NCBI GenBank assembly: GCA_037157565.1
Contig: JAZHRO010000022.1
Coordinates: forward strand, 2,728,001-2,792,000
Origin: Thalassia testudinum
Taxonomy: Eukaryota > Streptophyta > Magnoliopsida > Alismatales > Hydrocharitaceae
Direction of reading: 5' to 3'
DNA: 64,000 nt
Shown here piece by piece: positions 10,123 through 23,100 of this stretch; the first letter of the stretch is position 1, and every line of letters starts with the position of its first letter. The notes beneath the pieces were generated by a model. It did no database searches. It had not been told where the DNA came from and saw nothing but the letters and a program-made list of their open reading frames with translations. A program made the translations under genes and the position numbers.

Positions 10123-10298
10123 AGTTCGTAATTTAGAAGCTCAAGGAGATGGGAAAGATCAGCCAAGATGATATTGCTGTGGTGCTGTAGCAGTTTGAAG
10201 TTCTGGATGTCGATCAGTCAGGGACTTTAACCAGGGAGGATCTAGTGATTGCCCAATCTGTTCGCAGAGAGGGATGCAAGTTCATAGGTCATCTCTAA
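10123..10298 (+). pseudogene. TPK: Last exon of a two-pore potassium channel (TPK/KCO), with two stop codons
   Basis: After a splice-acceptor-like CTGCAG, the frame reads EFVI, stop, KLKEMGKISQDDIAVVL, stop, QFEVLDVDQSGTLTRED, then LVIAQS, ending at TAA 10296-10298. This is the C-terminal EF-hand segment of plant vacuolar TPK channels, where EF(I/V)xYKLKEMGK precedes the second EF-hand. The calcium-binding loop DVDQSGTLTRED (10206-10241) is intact. The stops are TAG at 10134-10136, where Tyr is usual, and TAG at 10188-10190, one step from CAG or GAG. The pore and membrane segments are not found upstream, so this is a relic, not a working gene. Family assignment is strong; the upstream exon is tentative. 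Confidence 0.75.
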
Positions 10299-12599
10299 AT
10301 TGCAAGAATTTATTTCACAATCGAAATCTTTGCTGCTAATCTGGTTTCGTTGTATGTCTCATCTTCGGTTGTGAAAATTAGCCCATAATAACCAGTTAAG
10401 CTTGCAGAATCAATACATGAAAAAGCTCATTTGGAGAAATACTGAACATTCTGAGTTTTCGAGGAAATAAAGTCGAACATTCTGAATATTTTTCAACTAT
10501 ATGTATATTTTTCCTTTTTTCCCTTGAGACAGAGTTCTTGAGTTCGAGTCCCCATTCCAAAAAAATGTATATATTTCTTTTTTGTGCTCAGAGATGACAT
10601 ACATTTCCCTGTTGATGGATACTGCATAGACATCCTTGTGTTTTCGAAATTACCTCAACTAATCAAGGCTGGGAGCTTACGCAGTGTGCAGATCTTGATT
10701 ATGAGATTCTCTTCCCTTTGTTATTCTTTTAGTATATGGACGGGTATCAATCTTTAGATGAATAGTAATATCTTAGTCAACACCAGCTTTGGTATATGTT
10801 AGCTGATGTGGTTAGGTTTACATTGATAGAGGAGCATGAGTGTGAAATTGGTTAACTTTATGAGGGTTCTATGGAATTATGATAAATCTAGGGTATATGT
10901 GTAATATCAAATGTCCATAAGAGCATTTTAAATCCATTTTGGATTTAAAATTAATAAATATTTCCTGAAATTTATCTTGCATCAAGAATTATATTGTAAG
11001 TCTGCTTGTGAACTACAGCCAAATATTAGAGACTGACATGTGAGAGTAGTCATACATTCTCATGAATAAAGACCCTCTTTCCGATCGGTCAGACCTCTCG
11101 TCTTGATAACAAGAGAGTATGCCAACGCCTTTATGTTGTAGGGATCTTTGTTTGTAGGATAAGTTGCAATGTTCCTTCTTTTGCATTGCCTAAAAAAATT
11201 GAAGGCATTGTATCCTCGCAGGATACAGATGTCCATAACAGCCCAAGATATTAGCTACAAAGTCTTGCCACCTTAAGTACATAGCAGGCTGTTGCAACAG
11301 GAAATAAGGGAAATTTAAAAGATTTTAGATTCTTACGATGACTCCGTCCTCTACTTCTGAAGCTCACATGGGGCAATGTTTATAGGTGATTTATTTCTTA
11401 TTCTTCATTATTACTTTTTAGAAATATTTTTTATGAAGTAATAGTATCTTACAGTGTGGTTGTGATTTTTAATTGTAGTTTAGTTTAGAACTAATAAATC
11501 AAACCCATGCTTGGCAGTGGAGGAAAGCCTTGAAGGGATTCTACAAGTGACCTTTTAGATTTTTGTTTTGTTTATCTTCAAGACAGAAACAAAACTTGTA
11601 ACTTGAAAAAAATGCAATTACTCGTGCAAATACTAATTTGCTTTAAGAACCAAGCATGGCATATAAAATTGCTTTTTGAATATAAGGGGAAAACTTTCAA
11701 AAAAAAGGGGAACATAGTGATTTCAGGAATTCCAACTTAAAAATTCAATGAAATACCTCTTGGATTGCCTTTGCCTCCCTCCGAGTTTCTATGAAGTTAT
11801 GATAGGAAGAATATTATTGAAAATTACTTAAACTAAAATTAAATATCAAATAAAATGTTCTAAAATACCTTCTTGTTTATCATGGCTTGAAGTAAGAATT
11901 TATTAGGTATTCAAATAAGTTGTTGCATTCTTGAAAGAATCAAGTTTTAATTTAAGAATTTTCTAAATTATAGTTTACTGTTTCGAGAAAGGATCCTTTA
12001 TTTGAACTTCAAGAGGCCTTTTAACTTCAAATAGATACTTAGCATCTTCTTTTTGTCCTGCCACATTTTTTGAAGAATAGGTAATATTTTTCTTCCACTT
12101 TTGGGACGTCAGTCTTGGACGCTTCACTAAATTAAACAGGGGGTATTTACATGGAAGGCCATTTTATATGGAGGTGGTAGAGATGGATTAGTGAGGCATG
12201 GGAAAAAGGTAATAGGAGGGAAAAAAAGAGGGATTGATAAGTGGACTGACCAACTCCCTTTCAGTACAGCAACAGCAGTGTAGAAGTTCGATTTTCCTTC
12301 TATTTCGTAATTTGTTTTCCAAAAAAAAAACCTTTTTAGGGGACAGATGTTTTGAAAGTGTAATACTCGGTTAATTCTACTGTAAGGAAAAAATAGTTAA
12401 CTTTTATCGTTATGTACGTATTTGCCACCGTTTCACAAATGGCAATACTTGCAGCAGAACTGTGTGTGTGTGTGGGGGAATTGTTGTGGATAGGAAGAAC
12501 GAAAGGAAAAAACTGAATAAAGATTTTATCACAGAGATGGGAAAAGGCAACAAAATAAAATTACTTATAGTTCGCAGGTGTCAACACTAAAAGAGATGG
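10299..12599. other. No gene seen; low-complexity A/T-rich spacer
   Basis: I see no coding domain, tRNA or LTR end. A poly(A) run lies at about 12320 and a short GT repeat at about 12463. A possible SINE scrap is listed separately. Confidence 0.4.
10501..10583 (+). repeat. Possible tRNA-derived SINE scrap between a near-duplicate flank
   Basis: AGTTCGAGTCCCC resembles the B box (T-arm) of a tRNA-derived SINE and is followed by CCAAAAAAA. It lies between two similar stretches, ATGTATATTTTTCC at 10501 and ATGTATATATTTC at 10565, which look like a target duplication. Only about 45 bases would be inserted, so this is weak. Confidence 0.25.
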
Positions 12600-13097
12600 G
12601 AAAAGACTCTATTTACTATCTACGTAGATGAGCACAGGAATGTAAAAATTTCTTGGACATCATCCCACGGTGAAAACAACATAAATACTCCTTTTACTCC
12701 CTTTGATGTGTGTGAGTGCGTGGTAAAGGAAGGAGAGAGAATTGGAGCTCCAAAGAGTTGATGGAGTGTTGTAATCAAGGAGCTGAACTTACACAAGGGA
12801 GCCAAAGGAAGTTGAGAATTTGGGTGAGGTGGCTCTCTCACTGATTTAATATGCTCAAATGTGCTTAGGAATGTGTGCAAGAGTTCTTAAAAGATTAAGG
12901 AGGTTCCTTTTATATAGGAGAGTGTTTTTGGGGTCCAATCAAGTTAATGGAATCATCAAACAATTGCCAAAATCCCTTCACATATGTGAATTGACCAGCA
13001 AAAACCTTTCAAAAAAGTGCTTTTTAACAATCTATCTTATGTTTAATGAGGTCTATTTAACATTAAATAGACTATCTAATGTTAGACATCGTTGAGT
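12600..13097 (-). repeat. Copia-type LTR, promoter-distal half, minus strand
   Basis: Read on the minus strand, CCTATATAAAAGG (about 12905-12917) is a TATA box, followed by a leader with short C/T-rich runs (CTCTCTCCTTCC) as in Sirevirus LTRs. Its upstream half appears to lie at 30939-31553, separated by the nested insertions. The left boundary is uncertain and no primer site is visible there. Confidence 0.5.
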
Positions 13098-14692
13098 TGT
13101 TGAAATTCGTCATAGTTAGTGAGAGTGAAATACGTCGTAGTATAGTGACGAAAATCGCAACAACAACATTTAAATTTATAAGTACTCGAAAATTCGTGAG
13201 TTTCGAGGTTATTCGTAGGGGGTAAATATGAAATTCAAACACTAGTCAAGATATGATAAATAAATGACATAATAATTAACAATAAAAATATGCAATGAAT
13301 ATCAAAAACATATATTCAATAATGAGCCAAATTATATCTCAAAAATTATTGGGATAAAAAAAGAATTAGAGAACTAAAAATAGTGATTTGAATCACCAAT
13401 TATATCCCACAATCAAGCAAATATCCCAATGATACTCAATATCAATTCACAGCCAAATTTTTCAACAGTGGTCATGAACCACTTAACTACGAATATCCAC
13501 GTCAACACAGAATCAAATATCTCCACAGTGCTTCAAATCAGATGTCAGACACCAACATCAGACGCCTTAAGTTACCAAAGCCTCAACCAAAGCCAACTCA
13601 GAAATTTGCTAATTGTTGGGTGTGCTGGCACGCACTTCAAGGAGAATACTGCAAAACCCCCCTCCTCCCTCAGAAAATCCCTTCTCTCTCTCTTTCCTAA
13701 TCGGGTAGGGTAAACGAATCCAGGACCAAGCCCGCCAGCATGGTGGCGGGTGAGGAGTGTAGGGGATAGGTGAGAGGGACCTCACCCCGTGATCAGAGGC
13801 ACTAAGACAACACACATTATTCAATATATATCAAAAATCAAATTAGTTTCCCACGATGTGGGACTAAAGGTGTTGCCTCTTCTTCGTGTAGCTGCAGATG
13901 GCGTTCCTTCGTTGATTGCAGCTGCTGCTGAAGTTCTTTCATTCAATTAAGGATGTTGCTGAGTTGTCCAGATGAATTCGCATCTACTGGAGGTAGCATT
14001 GAGGTTAGGGACTAGCGGTGGACGGTGGTGCGACGGAGAATAGTGGCGGTGATGATGCGGAATCTAGCGAAGACCTGAAACAAGTAGCATGGGCTTTAAG
14101 CCCCAATTAGAATGCTCCTGAGCTTTGCTGTGAGGTGAGGAAGATGACGACGGTGGTTTGAGGGTGTTTGGTGGTTAGTAGAGGTCTGTCGATGATGGCG
14201 AGGGTGGAGGTTTGATGGGTTGTCCAGTGGTGTTGTGGAGTGGCCGAAAGCATCAATAGAGAGAGGGCTTTTGATCAGTGAAGGGTGAGGAAGCTTTTGG
14301 TAGTGGAGGGTTGTTTGGTGGAGTGTGTTGGCCAAGGGTGATCACTAGAGCTTCGTCAGCCGTGAAGGTTATGTTCACATTCATGGAGGCAGAGACCTAA
14401 CAGCAAAGAAGATGAGAAAGTTAGGAGCCTTTTTGTAAGAAACTTGAAACCTAGGGGCTTAAGTGTAAGAAACAGAGATTTTAGGGACTAAATTACAAAC
14501 TGGATCAAGATGGACTTTGATTGGGCCCAAATTTTAGTGTTAACCTGATTTAGACCCAAGAAATCTAATGGTGAAATTGGATTTAAGTTTTGATCACGTT
14601 TGATTAGATAAATTGCATAGAAACCCAAATTAGGGTAAATTCCTATCTGAATCTCTGTTCTAGGTCAAAATGGATTCAGATGGTCAAACCTG

Positions 14693-17600
14693 TGTAACGA
14701 CCCGGTTCCCGAGTCCCTACGAGACACGAGAACCGGACCGACTCGACTAATCCCAAGACCTAGTCGTCCAACGAGGAAGTAACCAAAAGACAGTAAAATA
14801 AACCACATTCAGCATGAATATAACTAACAGTAAGAAAGTACAGCAGTAAGGAAAGAAACTACTACAGTAGGTACCACCACAACAGTAAAATAGCATTTAT
14901 CATATAACAAGAACTGCAGGTAAAGAAGGTACAGCGGAAACAAAAACTACTCACTAGAACAGAAACAAAAGGGGTACAAAAGCTGTGGTAACTCTACTGG
15001 ACCCTACTCGGCCCAGCGTCCTCTGCAGCCGCCGACCCTGGCTGCTCAACACCTGGTCCTGAAAAAGGTAACGAGTGTAACACGTCAGCAAAACGCTGAG
15101 TAGAGTGGCAAACTAACTAAAGGCAACAGTAGAGTGTACAGTAGCTGTTATGTTCTATTACTTCCTTTATTCACATCTTTCAATTTTTCTCACTATTTCA
15201 TTTATTTCTCAGATCCTTTACTTGATCTCGAATGTCCTCGTGGGAACGATCTTGATTGCAGTCTTTTCCGAAAGTAGAAGTAGCACGTGGTGCTCTCCTG
15301 GCCGGGAGAGTCCCCCGTGGTGATCCTACCCTCAGTCAACCACCCCAAGGTCACTGACAGACGTAACGGTGACTACGGCACGCGCGATAAACGCACAGGT
15401 AGCTAGCCCGCACTGGCACGCGGTCAGTCGTTTCCGTTAACGGGTGCGCCCAAAGCACAGCACGGAACCAGGGCAGAGCCCTCTCAGTAACAGGGGTCCA
15501 ACCCCTCCACAGTAACCAAACCGGGGCCTTGACCCTCCACAGTCCGCGCACCCTCGCCTGACTACCCTGGTTTGCCCTAGTGGGCCTAACAAGTCGGTGA
15601 AGGAGGCTAGCAGAACCCCGGGGCCCGTGGGGTAGCTAGTACTCTCCTAACACTACTAGCTCTCCTCGGTACTACGTACACGAGGGCCAACAAGTCGGTA
15701 CAGAGCGGCCAAGCCTAACCCCGGGTCCCTGGGGCGGCTGGCCCCACTCTGCACTAAACAGGTACAGGTACTTCCCTTGGTACTGCGTACCCAAGAGACA
15801 GTACAACTACATCTCAATTCCATTCCCTTTTCCTTCCAGGAGTTCCACTCCTAATTCCCCGTAGGGTTCCAGCTCTTTATCTCAGAACATCATATGTTTC
15901 ACTTTCCAGATTCACGTTCTCAAAATCCATGATCTCAAACATGTTTCTTTATTCATAACAGGCAGCTGTTAATTAAATTTACAGGCAGCTTTATATATTC
16001 CTTTCCATTTTTCCAAGACTGCAGTAATATACATTCCACTAGTTTTTCCATCCTAGGATTCATGCCATATTGTAACGAGCGCGTGCCCCAGACGTCTTTT
16101 AAGACGTCTGGGAGGTGGCCCAGACGTCTGTAAAGACGTCTGGGATCACATCCAGACGTCTGACCAGACGTCCGGGATAGTTTACAGACGTCTGGCGAAC
16201 AGTTATGCTCGCACGGGATATTCGTCTGCGCGCCTGTGCGCGCAGACCTGCGTTCTGCCCTCTTTCTCTGCGGCTGCAGGCGGCTGCGACCGCCTTCTCT
16301 CTCCTCCCCGCGCGGCGTTAAAAGGGGGGAGGGGGGCGCGCCTCCCCTCCCGTCTCCACCATCTTCCTCCTTCTTCTCCTGCCTGTGCGCGAGAGCGAGC
16401 GGACGCGAGGGCGCAGCGGCAGCGGCAGCCGCAGTGAGCGCGGAGGAGCTGCGGCGTGCGAGGGCGGGGCTCTGCCGTGAGGGCGAGCTCGCCAGGAGCG
16501 GCTTGGCCGGCCGGCGGAGGGCGCAGGGGGCGCAGAGCGTCGCGGAGAGGGACCTGCTGCGGGCGGAGCAGCGTACGCGCGAGGTGCGACGCGGGCGGCG
16601 TCGCGAGCGGAGGCCGAGCAGGGCTCTGATTCTGGAAAAATTTCCAGAATCAGACGTCTGGAGTGATATCCAGACGGCAAGGTCGACGTCTGTGAGATCA
16701 TACAGACGTCTGAAAGGTGAGTTTCCGCTTTCTTCTCCCTTTTTGTCGACTGACCGTACTGAGGGAGGGGGGGTTGGCTGTGCGCAGGTGCTCTGATTCG
16801 TCATCTTTGCGAATCAGACGTCTGGAAATTGTACCAGACGGCGGGAGTGACCTCCAGACGTCCGGAGTGACCATCGGATGTCTGGGATCTAGGAAAGACG
16901 TCCCCACAGACTTCTGGACGTCCGGGGAACCAAGCCGAACAGGTAACTCTCTGATACACCGTTTAAGACGTCTGGAAGGAGTTCCAGACGTCTGATTTTG
17001 CACAGTATTGTCTTTCTCGACCCGTTTAGGGCCCGTTTGGGCTCCGTTTTCCGCGATTCGAGTTGCGTTCGTTTCAGAATTTATTCCTCTACCCGCCTAC
17101 AGTAGCTATACACTGTTTTGAGACACTCCTTGTGTTTGATCCTTGTGATAGGACCCCGTTCGGTTGCAGTTTTGAGAGTCGCGGAGGCGCGCGGGATTCC
17201 CGATCACGCCCCCATTACTCCCGTTGTACCTGGTAGAGTGGCTTTAAGTATTAATAAAATCTGTTAAAGTATGGAACCATAACTAGAACCTAGGGCATTG
17301 CATGAATCCTAGGAATGAGAAATATATGGAATGATAGCTCCTAGGTGTGGCATGAATCCTAGGGCCGGAAAACTAGATTGTATGATAGATCCTAGGATAT
17401 GGCATGAATCCTAGGATGGAAAAACTAGTGGAATGAATATTACTGCAGTCTTGGAAAAATGGAAAGGAATATATAAAGCTGCCTGTGAATTTAATTAACA
17501 ACTGCCTGTTATGAACAAAGAAACATGTTTGAGATCATGGAATTTGAGAACGTGAATCTGGAAAGTGAAACATATGATGTTCTGAGATAAAGAGCTGGAA

Positions 17601-20084
17601 CCCTACGGGGAATTAGGAGTGGAACTCCTGGAAAGGAAAAAGGAATGGAACTGAGATGTAGTTTGTACTGTCTCTTGGGTACGCAGTACCAAGGGAAGTA
17701 CCTGTACCTGTTTAGTGCAGAGTGGGGCCAGCCGCCCCAGGGACCCGGGGTTAGGATTGGCCGCTCTGTACCGACTTGTTGGCCCTCGTGTACGTAGTAC
17801 CGAGGAGAGCTAGTAGTGTTAGGAGAGTACTAGCTACCCCACGGGCCCCGGGGTTCTGCTAGCCTCCTTCACCGACTTGTTAGGCCCGCTAGGGCAAACC
17901 AGGGTAGTCAGGCGAGGGTGCGCGGACTGTGGAGGGGCAAGGCCCCGGTTTGGTTACTGTGGAGGGGTTGGACCCCTGTTACTGAGAGGGCTCTGCCCTG
18001 GTTCCGTGCTGTGCTTTGGGCGCACCCGTTAACGGAAACGACTGACCGCGTGCCAGTGCGGGCTAGCTACCTGTGCGTTTATCGCGCGTACCGTAGTCAC
18101 CGTTACGTCTGTCAGTGACCTTGGGGTGGTTGACTGAGGGTAGGATCACCACGGGGGACTCTCCCGGCCAGGAGAGCACCACGTGCTACTTCTACTTTTG
18201 GAAAAGACTGCAATCAAGATCGTCCCACGAGGACATTCGAGATCAAGTAAAGGATCTGAGAAATAAATGAAATAGTGAGAAAAATTGAAAGATGTAAATA
18301 AAGGAAGTAATAGCTACTGTACACTCTACTGTTGCCTTTAGTTAGTTTGCCACTCTACTCAGCGTTTTGCTGACGCGTTACACTCGTTACCTTTTTCAGG
18401 ACCAGGTGTTGAGCAGCCAGGGTCGGCGGCTGCAGAGGACGCTGGGCCGAGTAGGGTCCAGTAGAGTTACCACAGCTTTGTACCTTCTTTTTGTTTCTAT
18501 TCTAGTGAGTAGTTTTGTTTCCACTATACCTTCTTTACCTGCAGTTTTTGTTATATGATAAATGTTGTTTTGCTGTTGTGGTGGTGCCTACTGTAGTAGT
18601 TTCTTTCCTTACTGCTGTACTTTCTTACTGTTAGTTATATTCATGTTGAATGTGGTTTATTTTACTGTCTTTTGGTTACTTCCTCGTTGGACGACTGGGT
18701 CTTGGGATTAGTCGAGTCGGTCCGGTTCTCGTGTCTCGTAGGGACTCGGGAACCAGGTCGTTACACATATCCTAGGATCTATCATACAATCTAGTTTTCC
18801 GGCCCTAGGATTCATGCCACACCTAGGAGCTATCATTCCATATATTTCTCATTCCTAGGATTCATGCAATGCCCTAGGTTCTAGTTATGGTTCCATACTT
18901 TAACAGATTTTATTAATACTTAAAGCCACTCTACCAGGTACAACGGGAGTAATGGGGGCGTGATCGGGAATCCCGCGTGCCTCCGCGACTCTCAAGACTG
19001 CAACCGAACGAGGTCCTATCACAAGGATCAAACACAAGGAGTGTCTCAGAACAGTGTATAGCTACTGTAGGCGGGTAGAGGAATTAATTCTGAAACGAAC
19101 GCAACTCGAATCGCGGAAAACGGAGCCCAAACGGGCCCTAAACGGGTCGAGAAAGACGATACTGTGCAAAATCAGACGTCTGGAACTCCTTCCAGACGTC
19201 TTAAACGGTGGATCAGAGGATTACCTGTTCAGCTTGGTTCCCCGGACGTCCAGAAGTCTGCAGGGACGTCTTTCCTATACCCCAGACGTCCGATGGTCCA
19301 CACGGACGTCTGTAGATCACTCCCGCCGTCTGGTACAACTTCCAGATGTCTGATTCGCAAAGGATGGCGAATCAGCGAACCTGCGCACAGCCAACCCCCC
19401 CTCCCTCAGTACGGTCAGTAGACAAGAAGGAAGGAGAAAGCGAAAACTCACCTTTCAGACGTCTGTATGATCTTACAGACGTCGACCTTGCCGTCTGGAT
19501 ATCAACCCAGACGTCTGATTCTGGAAATTTTTCCAAAATCAGAACCCTGCTCGGCCTCCGCTCGCGACGCCGCCCGCGTCGCACCTCGAGCGTCTGCTGC
19601 TCAGCCCGCAGCAGGTCCCTCTCCGCGTCGCTCCGCGCCCCCTGCGCCCTCCGCCGGCCGGCCAAGCCGCTCCGGCGAGCTCGCCCTCGCGGCAGAGCCC
19701 CGCCCTCGCACGCCGCACCTCCTCCGCGCTCACTGCGGCTGCCGCTGCCGCCCTCGCGTCCGCTCGCTCTCGCGCACAGGAAGGAGAAGAAGGAGGAGAC
19801 GGTGGAGACGGGAGGGGAGGTGCGCCCTTTTAAGGCCGCGCGAGGAGGAGAGAGAAGGTGGTCGCAGCGCGCCTGCAGCCGCAGAGAGAGAGAGAGAGGA
19901 ATCGCAGGTCTACGCGCACAAGCGCACAGACGAATCTCCCGTGCGAACATAACTGTTCTCCAGACGTCTGTAAACGATCCCGGACGTCTGGTCAGACGTC
20001 TGGATGTGATCCCAGACGTCTGTTCCGACGTCTGGGCCACCCCCCAGACGTCTTAAAAGGCGTCTGGGGCACGCGTTCGTTACA
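14693..20084 (-). repeat. 3' LTR of B1, interrupted by a plus-strand LTR-B solo LTR
   Basis: The LTR parts are 14693-16070 and 18771-20084, and 16066-16070 is duplicated at 18766-18770. The left edge reads TGTAACGACCCGG, the reverse complement of the LTR end; the right edge is GCGTTCGTTACA. The sequence is very close to the 5' LTR at 25114-27805. Confidence 0.93.
16071..18765 (+). mobile_element. Solo LTR, family LTR-B, inserted into the LTR of another LTR-B element
   Basis: It starts TGTAACGAGCG and ends GGTCGTTACA, with duplication CATAT at 16066-16070 and 18766-18770. Length is 2695 bp. It is in opposite orientation to its host LTR, so the two make large inverted repeats. The array of 16 GACGTC cores and the heat-shock-like palindrome (16625-16654) are intact. 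The AAAG/GTGAGT donor-like site is at 16716-16722. Confidence 0.95.
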
Positions 20085-20170
20085 ATATAACAAACTCAAA
20101 GGAAGTTTCGTCCCCGAAACTTGCGCCAACTAGGGTGCGGGAAAAAGATGTCCAAATAACCATAACAAAC

Positions 20171-23100
20171 TCAAAGAGGACCGAAGCCGGTCCGAAAAGA
20201 CGTACCCGCGAAAAGCTCCGGGTACCGCTCCCACATTGCCGCCTCAGGCTCCCAGGTAGCCTCCTCGTACCGCTGGCTCCTCTACAAAACCTTTACCAGG
20301 GGTACTTGCTTTCGTCTCAACCTGCGGACGGCTCGGTCTAGGATCTGCACTGGCCGCTCGGGGTAGGTCAGGTCGTCGCTCACCTCGACGCTCTCGTGAC
20401 TCAGTACGTGGCTGGGATCGGCTACGTACTTCCTGAGGTTGGACACGTGGAACACGTCGTGCACACCAGAAAGCTGCGGGGGAAGGGCAAGTCTGTAAGC
20501 AACGGGTCCAACCCGCTCCAGGACCTCAAAGGGCCCCACGAACCTCGGCGCGAGCTTCCCTCTCACCCCAAACCGCTGTAAGCCCTTCATGGGCGAAACG
20601 CGAAGGAAGACGTGGTCCCCAACCTCGAACTGCACCTCTCTGCGTCTGCGATCTGCGTAGCTCTTCTGTCTGCTCCTGACAGTGCGGAGTCGTCTGTGGA
20701 TCTGCTCAACTACCTCCTGACTCTGCCGGATCAACCTGGGGCCAACCTCCCACTTGGTCCCCACCTCAACCCAACTCAAGGGTGCCGTGCATTTCCGTCC
20801 GTACAGAGCCTCGTAGGGAGCCATGCCGATGCTCGAGTGATAACTGTTGTTGTATGCAAACTCCGCCAGGGGTAGGTGCTCCTCCCAAGAGCCCCTCCAG
20901 TCTAGTACACAGGCACGCAAAAGGTCCTCAAGTGTCTGTATCGTGCGTTCCGACTGTCCGTCCGTCTGGGGGTGGGAAGCCGTGCTAAACCTCAACCTCG
21001 TCCCCAAAGACTGCTGAAACTCAGCCCAAAACTGGGACGTAAAGCGGGTATCCCGGTCGGATACGATCTCCCACGGAACTCCGTGTAGTCGCACCACATC
21101 ACGGATATACCTCTCTGCCAACTGTGCTGGTCCCAAAGTGACTCGGATCGGCAAGAATCGTGCCGTCTTCGTTAATCTATCCACTATTACCCAGACTGCG
21201 TTGTGTCCTCGCTGGGTAACAGGTAAGCCCACCACCAAGTCCATGGTGATGCTCTCCCACTTCCACTCTGGCATTGGAAGCGGTTGAAGCGGCCCTGCAG
21301 GCCTCTGATGCTTGGCTTTCACCTGCTGGCACACTAAGCACTGCTGCACGAACTCACCCACATCCCGCTTCATCCCTCTCCACCAGAACTCGCGTCTCAA
21401 GTCATGGTACATTTTCGTGTTTCCGGGATGTATGGTGAATCTGGAACCGTGTGCCTTAGTCAGGAGCTCTCTCAACAGCTCCTCGTCTCTGGGGACGCAC
21501 AACCGTCCCCTCAAGCGTAACACCTGGTCTGTGAAAGAGAAGTCCCCTGGGTCCCCTGATAGTACTCTATCGCGCAAAGACTGCAAGTACGGATCGGCCA
21601 TCTGTCCCGTGATGATGCAGTCTATCAACTCTGGCCTGGTCTGCCGTGTCACCGTCACTGCCCCACAGTACCCTCGTAACTCTAGAGGTCGCCAACTGCC
21701 CACCTCCTCCAAAAGGCTCCAACTCTGTAACTGTAGACTGGCCAAGCGTGCGGGCGCCTTACGGCTCAAGGCGTCAGCCACCACGTTGGCCTTTCCCGGG
21801 TGGTAGGAGATGCTGCAGTCGTAGTCCTTCAGGAGCTCCAACCAACGTCTCTGTCTCATGTTGAGCTCCTTCTGGTCAAAAAGATATCTGAGGCTCTTGT
21901 GATCTGTAAAAATCTCGAAGGTCTCACCGTACAAGTAGTGCCTCCATGTCTTCAGCGCGAAGACAACAGCTGCCAACTCTAGATCGTGGGTAGGGTAGGT
22001 ATGCTCATGGGGCTTCAGTTGCCGCGAAGCGTAAGCGACCACGTGACCCCTCTGCATGAGCACACCTCCTAACCTCAGCAAGGAAGCGTCCGTGTACACA
22101 ACGAACCCGCCACTACTGTCAGGGATGGTGAGCACGGGAGCCGAGGTCAACCTCTCCTTCAGCTCCAGAAAACACGCCTCACAGGCGTCTGTCCAAGCGA
22201 AAGGCACATCCTTCCGGGTCAACTGTGTCATAGGACGTGCAATCTGCGAAAACCCTCTGATGAACCGTCTGTAGTAACCTGCCAGTCCCAGGAAACTGCG
22301 AATCTCAGTGACTGAACGCGGTCTCTCCCACCTGAGCACTGCCTCGACCTTGGCGGGATCCACCGCCAGGCCGTCTCCAGAGATCACATGACCCAAAAAG
22401 GTCACCTCCCTCAACCAGAACTCGCACTTGCTGTATTTGGCGTACAGCCTACGTCGTCTCAGAGTGTCCAGAACCATCCGCAAGTGCTGTCCGTGCTGCG
22501 TCCGATCTCTAGAATAGATGAGTACATCATCTATGAAAACCACCACAAACTGGTCCAAGTACGGTCTAAACACCCGGTTCATCAGGTCCATGAAAGCAGC
22601 GGGGGCATTGGTCAGCCCAAACGGCATGACCAAAAACTCGTAGTGTCCGTAGCGGGTGCGGAAAGCTGTCTTGGAGACGTCGGTCTCCCTGATCCTCAAC
22701 TGGTGGTATCCAGACCTCAAGTCGATCTTGGAAAACACCGTGGCACCCCGCAACTGGTCAAACAAATCGTCAATCCTCGGCAGCGGATATCTGTTCTTGA
22801 TGGTGACCCTATTCAGCTGTCGGTAGTCCACACAAAGGTGTAGGGTCCCATCCTTCTTCTTCACAAACAGTACTGGGGCTCCCCAGGGAGACGCACTGGG
22901 CCTCACGAAACCCTTCTCCAAAAGGTCCTGCAACTGAGACTTGAGCTCTCGCAGCTCAAGCGGTGCCATCCTGTAAGGCGCGGTGGAGATGGGGCTGGTC
23001 CCTGGTACTAGTGAGATCTCAAACTCGATCTCACGCTCGGGCGGTAGTCCTGGTAACTCGTCTGGAAACACGTCGGGGTACTCTCTGACCACCGGGATGC

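Noticed and set aside
13098..13102. A 5 bp target duplication for LTR-A copy 2
   Set aside because: None of the plausible left ends gave a match to AACAC at 30939-30943, so I did not claim one.
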